A DNA stretch of 64,000 nt, taken from the NCBI GenBank assembly GCA_033856175.1, contig JAWVFK010000018.1, positions 1-64,000 of the forward strand, in the 5' to 3' direction. Below, one piece after another: positions 55,395 through 62,765 of the stretch. The first letter of the stretch is position 1, and every line of letters starts with the position of its first letter. Source of the stretch: JAWVFK01 sp033856175 (lineage in GTDB: Bacteria; Actinomycetota; Thermoleophilia; Solirubrobacterales; 70-9). The notes below the pieces were generated by a model. That model worked only from the letters and a program-made list of their open reading frames with translations, made no database searches and was not told where the DNA came from. The translations under genes and the position numbers were made by a program.

Positions 55395-56384
55395 ATGGCT
55401 GTGATGCGGATGCGCGAGGCCCTGCGGGACGCGATGGCCGAGGAGATGGAGCGCGACGAGACCGTCTACGTGATGGGCGAGGACGTCGGCGTCTTCCAGG
55501 GGGCCTTCAAGGTGACCGAGGGCCTGATGGACCGCTTCGGCGAGAAGCGCGTGCGCGACACGCCGATCTCCGAGAACACGATCGTCGGCGTCGGCGTCGG
55601 CTCGGCGATGACCGGGCTGCGGCCGATCGTCGAGATCATGACCGTCAACTTCTCGCTGCTGGCGCTGGACCAGATCGTCAACCACGCCGCGGCGATCCCC
55701 TACATGTTCAACGGCCAGGTGCGGGTGCCGCTGGTCATCCGGATGCCGGGCGGTGGCGGCCACCAGCTCGGCCCCACCCACTCGCACAGCTTCGAGGCGC
55801 TTTTCCTGCAGGTGCCGGGGCTGCTGGTCGCCTGTCCCTCGACCCCCGCCGACGGCAAGGGGCTGTTGAAGACGGCGATTCGCAACGACAACCCGGTGAT
55901 CTTCCTCGAGCACGAGTCGCTCTACGGCGCTCGCGGCGAGGTGCCCGACGACGACGATCACACCGTGCCGTTCGGCCGGGCGGCGATCCGTCGCGAGGGA
56001 ACCGACCTCACCGTGATCGCGGTCCTGCGGATGGCGCAGATCGCCGAACAGGCGGCGAAGACGCTCGCCAACGAGCACGGCGTCGAGGCGGAGGTCATCG
56101 ACCCGCGGACGCTGCGGCCGCTGGACCTCGAGACGATCCTCGAATCGGTCCGCAAGACGAACCGCGTCGTTGTCGTCGAGGAGGGCTGGCCTCACGGCGG
56201 CGTCGGGGCAAACCTCGCCGCGCTGATCCAGGAGCAGGCCTTCGACTATCTCGACGCGCCGATCCAGCGGGTCACCGGCGCCGACGTCCCGATGCCCTAC
56301 TCGAAGCGGATGGAGCAGGCGGCGATCCCCCACCAGGAGCACGTCGTCAGCGCCGCGCTGGCGACCCTGGAGGGCTCGCTATGA
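55395..56384 (+). CDS. pdhB: Pyruvate dehydrogenase E1 component, beta subunit
   Basis: The 329-residue transketolase-like subunit begins RMREALRDAMAEEMERDETVYVMGEDVG and contains RVRDTPISENTIVGVGVG, IVEIMTVNFSLLALDQIVNHAA and VIRMPGGGGHQLGPTHSHSFEA. It closes with the transketolase C-terminal region (VVVVEEGWPHGGVGANLAA). With PdhA it forms the alpha2beta2 E1. ATG 55395 lies 13 bp after pdhA. Confidence 0.95.
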   Translation: MAVMRMREALRDAMAEEMERDETVYVMGEDVGVFQGAFKVTEGLMDRFGEKRVRDTPISENTIVGVGVGSAMTGLRPIVEIMTVNFSLLALDQIVNHAAAIPYMFNGQVRVPLVIRMPGGGGHQLGPTHSHSFEALFLQVPGLLVACPSTPADGKGLLKTAIRNDNPVIFLEHESLYGARGEVPDDDDHTVPFGRAAIRREGTDLTVIAVLRMAQIAEQAAKTLANEHGVEAEVIDPRTLRPLDLETILESVRKTNRVVVVEEGWPHGGVGANLAALIQEQAFDYLDAPIQRVTGADVPMPYSKRMEQAAIPHQEHVVSAALATLEGSL

Positions 56385-56414
56385 GACCGGCCGCCAGCGG
56401 CAGCGAGGTCGTCG

Positions 56415-57743
56415 ATGGCTGACGTCGTCATGCCGCGGCTCTCCGACTCGATGGAGGAGGGAACGATCCTGCGCTGGCTCAAGCAGGCGGGCGACCAGCT
56501 CGCCGTCGGCGACGAGCTCGTCGAGATCGAGACCGACAAGGCCAACATGGTCTACGAGGCCGACACGGCGGGGACGCTGACCGAGATCCTCGCCCAGGAG
56601 GGAGAGACGCTGCCGATCGGCGAGCCGATCGCCCGGATCGGGGATGGGGATGGCGGCGGGGACGATGGCGGCGGTTCCAATGGCGCCGCTGCCAAAGCGG
56701 CGCCGACGAAGGAAGCGAAGGAGGAGCCCCCCGCCGCCGAGCCGGCCGAGCCCGAGCCCGCCGCCGAGCCGGCTTCCCGCCCCGCTGAGCCTTCGAGCGC
56801 GCCGACGGCGACTGCAGCCGCCCCCGCGCGGCCCGAGTCGCCGAGCGACGGCGACGGCCGCGTCAAGGCATCTCCGATCGCCCGCCGGATAGCTCGCGAC
56901 CAAGGCGTCGATCTCGGCTCGCTCCACGGCTCGGGCCCGGGCGGGCGGATCGTCAAGGCCGACGTCGAGGCGGCTCAGGGCTCCGCCCAGCCCCAGGCGC
57001 CTGCGAGCGCCGCGTCGGCCCCGGCAGGCACACCCGACCTGGCAACGGCGAAGGGCTCGGTCACCGTCCAGGAGCTGACGAAGCTGCAGCAGACCGTCGC
57101 CCGGCGAATGGCGGAGTCGAAGGCGACGGCGCCGCACTTCTACCTCAGCGCCGACATCGACATGACCCGAGCGGTCGAAGCGCGGTCGCGGATCAAGGCG
57201 GCGGCGGCCGAGGACGAGGTCGTCCCCTCCTTCAACGACATGGTCGTCAAGGCCTGCGCGATCGCTCTGCGTGAGCACCCGCGCGCCAACGGCGCCTATC
57301 GCGACGGCCGGCTCGAGCTCTACTCACGCATCAACGTCGGCGTGGCGGTCGCCGCGCAGGACGCGCTCGTCGTGCCGACGGTCTTCGACGCCGACCTCAA
57401 GGGCCTGCGACAGATCGCCGGCGAGGTCCGCGCCGTCGCCGGCAGGGTGCGCGAGGGAACGGTGACGCCGCCCGAGCTCTCGGGCGGGACGTTCACGGTC
57501 TCCAACCTCGGCATGTACGGGATCGACAGCTTCTCCGCCGTCATCAACCCGCCCCAGGCGGCGATCCTCGCCGTCGGCGCGATCGTCGAGCGGCCCGTCG
57601 TCCGCGACGGCGAGATCGCGACCGCCCAGCTGATGTCGGTGACGCTGGCCTGCGATCACCGCATCCTCTACGGCGCCGACGGCGCCGAGTTCCTGGCACG
57701 GATCCGGCATCTGCTCGAAGAGCCGCTGGCGTTGGCGCTATGA
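56415..57743 (+). CDS. pdhC: Dihydrolipoamide acetyltransferase (E2 of pyruvate dehydrogenase)
   Basis: The 442-residue protein has one lipoyl domain (1-80) with the lipoylated Lys in EIETDKANMVYEA. A long Ala/Pro/Glu linker follows. The E1/E3-binding domain reads KASPIARRIARDQGVDLGSL, then GSGPGGRIVKADV. The catalytic domain ends ACDHRILYGADGAEFL. The usual HRxxDG reads HRILYG, a Tyr form also known from cyanobacterial and chloroplast E2. It moves acetyl from lipoate to CoA. The 30 bp after pdhB have no start-stop overlap. The stop overlaps the next ATG. Confidence 0.94.
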   Translation: MADVVMPRLSDSMEEGTILRWLKQAGDQLAVGDELVEIETDKANMVYEADTAGTLTEILAQEGETLPIGEPIARIGDGDGGGDDGGGSNGAAAKAAPTKEAKEEPPAAEPAEPEPAAEPASRPAEPSSAPTATAAAPARPESPSDGDGRVKASPIARRIARDQGVDLGSLHGSGPGGRIVKADVEAAQGSAQPQAPASAASAPAGTPDLATAKGSVTVQELTKLQQTVARRMAESKATAPHFYLSADIDMTRAVEARSRIKAAAAEDEVVPSFNDMVVKACAIALREHPRANGAYRDGRLELYSRINVGVAVAAQDALVVPTVFDADLKGLRQIAGEVRAVAGRVREGTVTPPELSGGTFTVSNLGMYGIDSFSAVINPPQAAILAVGAIVERPVVRDGEIATAQLMSVTLACDHRILYGADGAEFLARIRHLLEEPLALAL

Positions 57744-58210
57744 CGGCAGCGGCGTCCAATCCCAGCGTGGCCGAGTCGCTGCCCCACGTCGACGAGCACT
57801 CGATCGAGGTCGAGGCTGCGCCCGACGTGGTCTGGCCGGCGATGCTCAGCGTCGCCGGCGGCGCCTTCCGCGGCCGCGGCAAGGGCCTGTTCGCAGCCGC
57901 CGTCGGCGCGTCGGAGCGTGCGGCCAGCGGCACCGTCGGCGAGGTCGGCTCGACGATCGTCGGCTTCCGCGTCGCTCGCTCCGAGCCGCCGTCGCTGCTC
58001 TCGCTCGAGGGCAGCCACCGCTTCTCCCGCTACGCGCTGATCTTCCGCGTCGACGACCTCGGCCAGGGCCGCTCACGCCTACGCGCCGAGACCCGCGCCG
58101 TCTTCCCCGGGCCGCACGGCAAGGTCTACCGCGGGCTGGTCATCGGCAGCCGCATCCACGTCTTGGTGACGCGGCGGATGCTGGCTGCGATCAAGCAGCG
58201 CGCAGGCTAA
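57740..58210 (+). CDS. SRPBCC-fold protein of unknown function
   Basis: The 156-residue product looks like a START/SRPBCC-fold protein. It shows HSIEVEAAPDVVWPAML near the N-terminus, the beta-strand pattern LLSLEGSHRFSRYALIFRVDD, and RLRAETRAVFPGPHGKVYRGLVIG toward the C-terminal helix. Such proteins bind lipids or hydrophobic ligands in a deep cavity. It overlaps the E2 gene by four bases (ATGA), which couples it to PDH. A functional link is not known. Confidence 0.75.
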   Translation: MTAAASNPSVAESLPHVDEHSIEVEAAPDVVWPAMLSVAGGAFRGRGKGLFAAAVGASERAASGTVGEVGSTIVGFRVARSEPPSLLSLEGSHRFSRYALIFRVDDLGQGRSRLRAETRAVFPGPHGKVYRGLVIGSRIHVLVTRRMLAAIKQRAG

Positions 58211-58248
58211 GCGCCGCTGCTCTCACCACTGCCTGCCAGACTGAATGC

Positions 58249-59022
58249 ATGAGCAGCGAGCTCCTCGTCGCACGCTACGGCGTCGTTCCTTACGGCGAAG
58301 CGCGCGAGCTTCAGCTGCGCGTCGCGCAGGCGCGGCAGGCCGAGCAGATCGCCGACGTCCTCCTTCTCCTCCAGCACCCACCCACCTACACGCGCGGCCG
58401 TCGCTCGACCGCCGCGGAGCTGCCGATGGGCGAGGACTGGTACCGAATGCAGGGGATCGAGGTCACCGAGACCGATCGCGGCGGGCGGGTGACCTACCAC
58501 GGCCCCGGCCAGCTGGTGGGCTATCCGATCGTCAGCCTGCGCCCCTACGGCGACGATGTCCACGACTACGTGCGACGAATGGAGAGGGTGGCGATCGAGT
58601 CGCTCGCCGTCCATGGCGTCGAAGCGAGAACCATCGAGGGCCTGACCGGCGTCTGGACCGCGGGCGAGCGGCCCGGTGCCGGCGGCGCGCCCGGCGAGGC
58701 GCGCAAGATCGGCTCGATCGGCGTCCACGTCAGCCGCGGCGTCACGACCCACGGCTTCGCGATCAACGTCAACAACGACCTGCAGCCCTTCGAATGGATC
58801 GTCCCCTGCGGGATCGAGGGCTGCCGGGTGACCTCGCTCTCGCGCGAGCTCGGCGCCGAGCAGGATCTCGACGGCTTCGCGACGACGGTTCGCGACCGGT
58901 TTGCGGCGATCTACGAGCGCAGCGCCGTCGAGATCGAAGTCGCCGGGCTCGAGGATCGACTGGCAGCTGCCGAGCTGACGACGACCGCCGCCGAGGCCGC
59001 CCCGGTAGGTTCAGCCCAGTGA
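58249..59022 (+). CDS. lipB: Octanoyltransferase LipB
   Basis: The 257-residue enzyme transfers octanoyl from acyl carrier protein to the E2 lipoyl domain. Diagnostic segments are LLLLQHPPTYTRGRRS, RGGRVTYHGPGQLVGYPI, the catalytic Lys in ARKIGSIGVHVSRGVTTHGFA, and the Cys loop WIVPCGIEGCRVTSL. A short Gly/Pro insertion (ERPGAGGAPGEA) lengthens the loop before the Lys. ATG 58249 is the start; the stop overlaps lipA (GTGA). Confidence 0.96.
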   Translation: MSSELLVARYGVVPYGEARELQLRVAQARQAEQIADVLLLLQHPPTYTRGRRSTAAELPMGEDWYRMQGIEVTETDRGGRVTYHGPGQLVGYPIVSLRPYGDDVHDYVRRMERVAIESLAVHGVEARTIEGLTGVWTAGERPGAGGAPGEARKIGSIGVHVSRGVTTHGFAINVNNDLQPFEWIVPCGIEGCRVTSLSRELGAEQDLDGFATTVRDRFAAIYERSAVEIEVAGLEDRLAAAELTTTAAEAAPVGSAQ

Positions 59023-59981
59023 CCGAAACCGAGCGCCTCCACGTCACCCGCTCGCGGGCGCGCCCCGGCGGCCGCAGCGGCGCCGCATCCGCCGAGGTCC
59101 GCCCCTTCCGCGAGCGCAAGCCGCCGTGGCTGAAGGTGCCCGCCCCCGGCGGACCGGTCTACCGCGAGATCAAGGAGCTGATGCGCGAGGCGAATCTGCA
59201 CACGGTCTGCGAGGAGGCCAACTGTCCCAACGTCGGCGAGTGCTGGGAGCGCGGCACGGCGACCTTCATGATCCTCGGCGACGTCTGCACCCGCCGCTGC
59301 GGCTTCTGCAACGTCAAGACGGGCGTGCCGAGCTGGAGCGACCCCCTGGAGCCGCTGCGCGTCGCCAACTCGGTCAAGCGCATGGGCCTCCGCCACGCGG
59401 TCATCACCTCGGTCGACCGCGACGACCTGCCCGACTACGGCGCCGGGGCCTTCGTCGGCGTGATCCGCTCGATCCGCCGCCTGGCGCCCGAGTGCAGGGT
59501 CGAGGTGCTGACCCCGGACTTTCGCGGCCAGGAGATGCCGCTGGCCAAGGTGATCGCCGAGCGGCCCGACGTCTTCAACCACAACGTCGAGACGGTGCCG
59601 CGGCTGTACTCGCTCGCCCGCCGCGGATCGCGCTTCGAGCGCTCCTGCCGCGTTCTCTCGACGGCGAAGCAGATGGGCGGTGACGACGTACTGACGAAGT
59701 CCGGGCTGATGGTTGGCCTCGGCGAGGAGTTCGACGAGATGGTCGAGGCCTTCGGCCTGCTGCGCGAACACGACGTTCAGATCCTCACCGTCGGCCAGTA
59801 CCTGCGGCCGACCGAGAACCACCTGCCGGTCGTTCGCTACTGGCACCCGGATGAGTTCGCGGCGCTCGAGCAGGCCGCCTATGAGCTTGGCTTCGAGTCT
59901 GTCGCCGCGGGGCCCCTCGTTCGCAGCTCCTACCACGCCGACGAGCAGCTGCCCGACCGCCGCGCCACCGCAGCGATCTAG
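59019..59981 (+). CDS. lipA: Lipoyl synthase LipA (radical SAM)
   Basis: The 320-residue radical SAM enzyme inserts two sulfurs into the octanoyl chain. The auxiliary cluster Cys are in HTVCEEANCPNVGECW (C-x4-C-x5-C) and the radical SAM cluster is CTRRCGFC (CxxxCxxC). VDRDDLPDYGAGAFV and TLLKSGLMVGLGE-type sequence (VLTKSGLMVGLGEEFDE) and the C-terminal RSSYHADE, with the Ser ligand, are all present. GTG 59019 is set by overlap with lipB. It completes the PDH plus lipoylation cluster. Confidence 0.97.
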   Translation: MTETERLHVTRSRARPGGRSGAASAEVRPFRERKPPWLKVPAPGGPVYREIKELMREANLHTVCEEANCPNVGECWERGTATFMILGDVCTRRCGFCNVKTGVPSWSDPLEPLRVANSVKRMGLRHAVITSVDRDDLPDYGAGAFVGVIRSIRRLAPECRVEVLTPDFRGQEMPLAKVIAERPDVFNHNVETVPRLYSLARRGSRFERSCRVLSTAKQMGGDDVLTKSGLMVGLGEEFDEMVEAFGLLREHDVQILTVGQYLRPTENHLPVVRYWHPDEFAALEQAAYELGFESVAAGPLVRSSYHADEQLPDRRATAAI

Positions 59982-59984
59982 CCT

Positions 59985-60004
59985 GCGCCGCTGCTCTGCG
60001 GCGC
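59985..60004 (+). terminator. Hairpin terminator after lipA
   Basis: GCGCCGC (59985-59991) pairs perfectly with GCGGCGC (59998-60004) around a six-base loop. It starts 4 bp past the lipA stop and probably ends the lpd-to-lipA transcript. No T-run follows. Confidence 0.6.
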
Positions 60005-60047
60005 GAGCGGTGAATGGCGCCAGCGCCGGGGTAGGGTTTGCGCGCCC

Positions 60048-60893
60048 GTGATTCCGCTGAGGGACAACATCCGCACCACGCGCTTCCCGGTCGTGACGGT
60101 GCTGCTGATCCTCGCCAACATCATCGTCTTCGGCTGGCAGCTCGGTCACCCGGGGGACAAGGCGTCGAATGCACAGCTCGAGCGGCTCGGCGTCTCGCAG
60201 AGCGACGAGAACGCCCTCGACTACGGCGCGATCCCCTATCGCCTGACCCACCCCGGCAAGGAGTGCTCGGTCGGCACACCCTCTGCCGATGCCGGGCCCT
60301 CGACGTCCGAGGTCGTCTGTCAGGGCAGCGACAAGGAGAGCGAGGCGAGGCAGCGCGGCGAGCTGGTGCCGATCCACCAGGCGCCCTGGTGGGTCACCGT
60401 GTTCAGCTCGATGTTCATGCACGGCGGACTGCTGCACATCGGCTTCAACATGCTCTTCCTCTGGATCTTCGGCAACAACGTCGAGGACGCGATGGGCCGG
60501 CTCAAGTTCCTGGTCTTCTATCTGCTCGCCGGGATCGCGGCGCTCTACGCGCAGGCGGCGATCGACCCGAGCGCGACGACACCCACGATCGGCGCCAGCG
60601 GTGCGATCGCGGGAGTTCTGGGCGGCTACGCGATGCTCTATCCGAAAGCGCGCGTCCTCACCCTCGTGTTCATCATCTTCTTCATCACGCTGATCGAGAT
60701 CCCGGCACTGGTGATGCTCGGCATCTGGTTCGTCCTCCAGTTCCTGCCGGCGATCGGCCAGCTGGCGACGCCAGAGATAGGCAGCCAGGGCGGAGTCGCC
60801 TACTTCGCCCATGTCGGCGGCTTCGTCTTCGGCCTCGCACTGGTCAAGCTGTTCGCCTCGCGCCACCGGCAGACGCCGTATCAGGTCGCCTAG
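60048..60893 (+). CDS. Rhomboid-family intramembrane serine protease
   Basis: The 281-residue protein has six hydrophobic segments. The catalytic Ser lies in TIGASGAIAGVLGGYAMLYP (GxSG) and the catalytic His in YFAHVGGFVFGLAL. HGGLLHIGFNMLFLWIFG, with the conserved His/Asn of the oxyanion region, is also present. It cleaves within membranes. An extra loop of about 75 residues (40-115), with two Cys, sits between helices 1 and 2 outside the membrane. GTG 60048 is the start. Two more membrane or cell-wall genes follow. Confidence 0.94.
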   Translation: MIPLRDNIRTTRFPVVTVLLILANIIVFGWQLGHPGDKASNAQLERLGVSQSDENALDYGAIPYRLTHPGKECSVGTPSADAGPSTSEVVCQGSDKESEARQRGELVPIHQAPWWVTVFSSMFMHGGLLHIGFNMLFLWIFGNNVEDAMGRLKFLVFYLLAGIAALYAQAAIDPSATTPTIGASGAIAGVLGGYAMLYPKARVLTLVFIIFFITLIEIPALVMLGIWFVLQFLPAIGQLATPEIGSQGGVAYFAHVGGFVFGLALVKLFASRHRQTPYQVA

Positions 60894-60905
60894 TGGGGGC
60901 CACTG

Positions 60906-61103
60906 GTGAGTGACCCCGGGGGCCCGGGGGTGCGCCGCGCGGCGCTGATCGCGGGACTCGTCTTCTGCATCGTCTTCGGGCTGATGACGCTGACGGTGAT
61001 GGCCAGCTCGGGCGTCGACGTGCTGACGGTCGCCTCGCTGGTCATCGTGGCGATGATCGGCGCCGGGCTCTACGGCGCCGCCCAGGCCCCGCCAGAGGAG
61101 TGA
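60906..61103 (+). CDS. Small two-helix membrane protein
   Basis: The 65-residue product has two hydrophobic helices (AALIAGLVFCIVFGLMTLTV and LTVASLVIVAMIGAGLYGA), flanked by a Pro/Gly start and an acidic end (APPEE). No family is recognised. GTG 60906 lies 12 bp after the rhomboid stop, and its own stop overlaps the next GTG (GTGA), so it is coupled to the carboxypeptidase gene. Confidence 0.7.
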   Translation: MSDPGGPGVRRAALIAGLVFCIVFGLMTLTVMASSGVDVLTVASLVIVAMIGAGLYGAAQAPPEE

Positions 61104-62092
61104 GGCGCGCTGCGGTCAGGGCCGCGCTCGCCGCGCTTGCCATGGCGCTGGTGGCGCTGGGGATCAGCGCGCTCGCCGGCGCCGGCGGCGGCGACACGGA
61201 GAAAGCGAGCGCACCGCGCCTCACAGGGGCCGGCGCGACGCCGATGCAGATTGCCAACGGGCCGCTGCCGGCCCAGAGCCCCAACCGCGTGGCGATCCAC
61301 TTCCACCGCCCGCCTCGAGCCGGCCTGCTCTTCGACCTGCGGACCGGACAGCCGCTCTGGCAGCACGACGCCGGCCGCCGGCTGCCGATCGCGAGCCTGA
61401 CGAAGATGAGGACCGGGCTGATCGTCACCAAGCGGCATCGCCCGGGCGAGCGCGTTCGCATCACCAGGGCGGCACTCGCCTATCAGGGCTCCGGAATCGG
61501 GCTGTTGCCGAGAGGCAGGAAGGTGACTGTGGGCGCTCTTCTCGACGGGCTGATGCTCGTCTCCGGCAACGACGCCGCGATCGCGCTCGCCCAGCACGAC
61601 GCCGGCTCCGTGCCGGCCTTCATCCGGCGGATGAACCAGTGGGCCCGTTCGATGGGACTTGGCTGCACCCACTTCTCGACCCCGAACGGCTTCCTTGATG
61701 CCGGCAACCATTCCTGCGCGACGGACCTCGCCAGCCTGGCGCGAGCCGACCTCGCCAACCCGACGCTGCGGCGGCTGGCGCGGACGCGCCACGTCCGGGT
61801 GCGCTTCCCGATCGCCGGTGGCCACCTCGAGCTCAACAACAACAACCCGCTGCTCGGGGAGCCGGGGGTCACCGGCCTGAAGACCGGGCTCACCGACCGC
61901 GCCGGGCGCTGCTACGTGATCACCGCCGAGCGCGGGCGCCGCGGCCTCGGCGTCGTCCTTCTCAACTCGACCAACCCGATCGCCCAGATCCACCGTCTGC
62001 TGCGCGCCGGCTGGCGTGCGCGCGCCCAGTCAGCTGCCGCTCTGCCCGCCGCCGATCGCCGCGCTGGAGCCCGCTCCCGGCCTTCCGGCTAG
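61100..62092 (+). CDS. D-alanyl-D-alanine carboxypeptidase (peptidase S11)
   Basis: The 330-residue protein has a signal sequence (AALAALAMALVALGISALAGAG). The three penicillin-binding motifs are SLTK in LPIASLTKMRTGLIV, SGN in LMLVSGNDAAIALAQ, and KTG in VTGLKTGLTDRAG. THFSTPNGFLDAGNHSCATD is typical of DacA. It trims the terminal D-Ala of peptidoglycan pentapeptides outside the cell. No C-terminal PBP5 domain or membrane anchor is evident; the tail is Arg/Ala-rich. The stop shares CTAG with the convergent gene. Confidence 0.94.
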   Translation: MRRAAVRAALAALAMALVALGISALAGAGGGDTEKASAPRLTGAGATPMQIANGPLPAQSPNRVAIHFHRPPRAGLLFDLRTGQPLWQHDAGRRLPIASLTKMRTGLIVTKRHRPGERVRITRAALAYQGSGIGLLPRGRKVTVGALLDGLMLVSGNDAAIALAQHDAGSVPAFIRRMNQWARSMGLGCTHFSTPNGFLDAGNHSCATDLASLARADLANPTLRRLARTRHVRVRFPIAGGHLELNNNNPLLGEPGVTGLKTGLTDRAGRCYVITAERGRRGLGVVLLNSTNPIAQIHRLLRAGWRARAQSAAALPAADRRAGARSRPSG

Positions 62093-62553
62093 GGGTTGAT
62101 CGGTCCCGGCGGTTCGCCGAAGGTCTGCCGCGACGCATTGGCCCACCCGCAGATGATGTGGTCCGTGCCGCCGGGCGGGAAGACCTTCTCGGTGTGGGTG
62201 CGGGCGAAGTAGCGCTCGCCGTCGGCATCGTGGCGGACGCGCCAGTTGCCGTGGATGTCGGTTCGGGTCCTGGCGACGATCGTCTTCGCGTGTGTCTCGC
62301 GGTCGACCATCACCAGCTCCACCGCCCGGTGCTGCTCGCAGAGCTGGCGCGGCGACCGGACGAAGCCGTAGAAGCCGTATTCGGCGGGAGGCTGCTGCGC
62401 GGCGTCGGCGTCGATGTAGTGGTCGATGACCAGGGTCGAGGGGTAATGGGCATCGTTCTTGTGCGGCTTGGCCGCCGCCATCGCCGTGGCAAGCGCGACC
62501 GCCGCGACGAGCGCTGCGCCGATACCCAGACCGCGTGAAGCTCGTGAGCTCAT
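62089..62553 (-). CDS. Small secreted protein of unknown function
   Basis: From ATG 62553 the product has 154 residues. A signal peptide (GLGIGAALVAAVALATAMAAA) precedes a mature domain rich in Asp, His and aromatic residues. It has STLVIDHYIDADAA, YGFYGFVRSPRQLCEQHRAVEL and DIHGNWRV, a beta-rich pattern that recalls Ig-like or transthyretin-like secreted domains. Two Cys (QLCEQ and IICGW) may bond. AAAGGTG lies 8 bp before this ATG, which is why the upstream ATG at 62574 was not chosen. No family is assigned. Confidence 0.7.
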   Translation of the reverse strand: MSSRASRGLGIGAALVAAVALATAMAAAKPHKNDAHYPSTLVIDHYIDADAAQQPPAEYGFYGFVRSPRQLCEQHRAVELVMVDRETHAKTIVARTRTDIHGNWRVRHDADGERYFARTHTEKVFPPGGTDHIICGWANASRQTFGEPPGPINP

Positions 62554-62611
62554 ATGGCTGACACCTTTCGGCAATCGTCGGGGCGATCCTGCGTGCGGTC
62601 GCCAACTCTAA

Positions 62612-62684
62612 TGGAGCCAGCCGGGCTCGAACCGGCGACCTCCGCCTTGCAAAGGCGGCGCTCTTCCAGCTGAGCTATGGCCCC
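62612..62684 (-). tRNA. tRNA-Ala (anticodon TGC)
   Basis: The 73-nt reverse-strand cloverleaf has acceptor GGGGCCA/TGGCTCC, D arm GCTC...GAGC, anticodon stem CCGCC/GGCGG around TTTGCAA (anticodon TGC), and T arm GCCGG/CCGGC with TTCGAGC. Discriminator A; CCA is not encoded. Confidence 0.97.
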
Positions 62685-62765
62685 GTTGGGCTCATTCTAT
62701 TGCGAGCCCGCCGACGGCCCCACCCTGTGTGAGAGACTGCGAGCTGACCACTGGAGGGCACGAGG

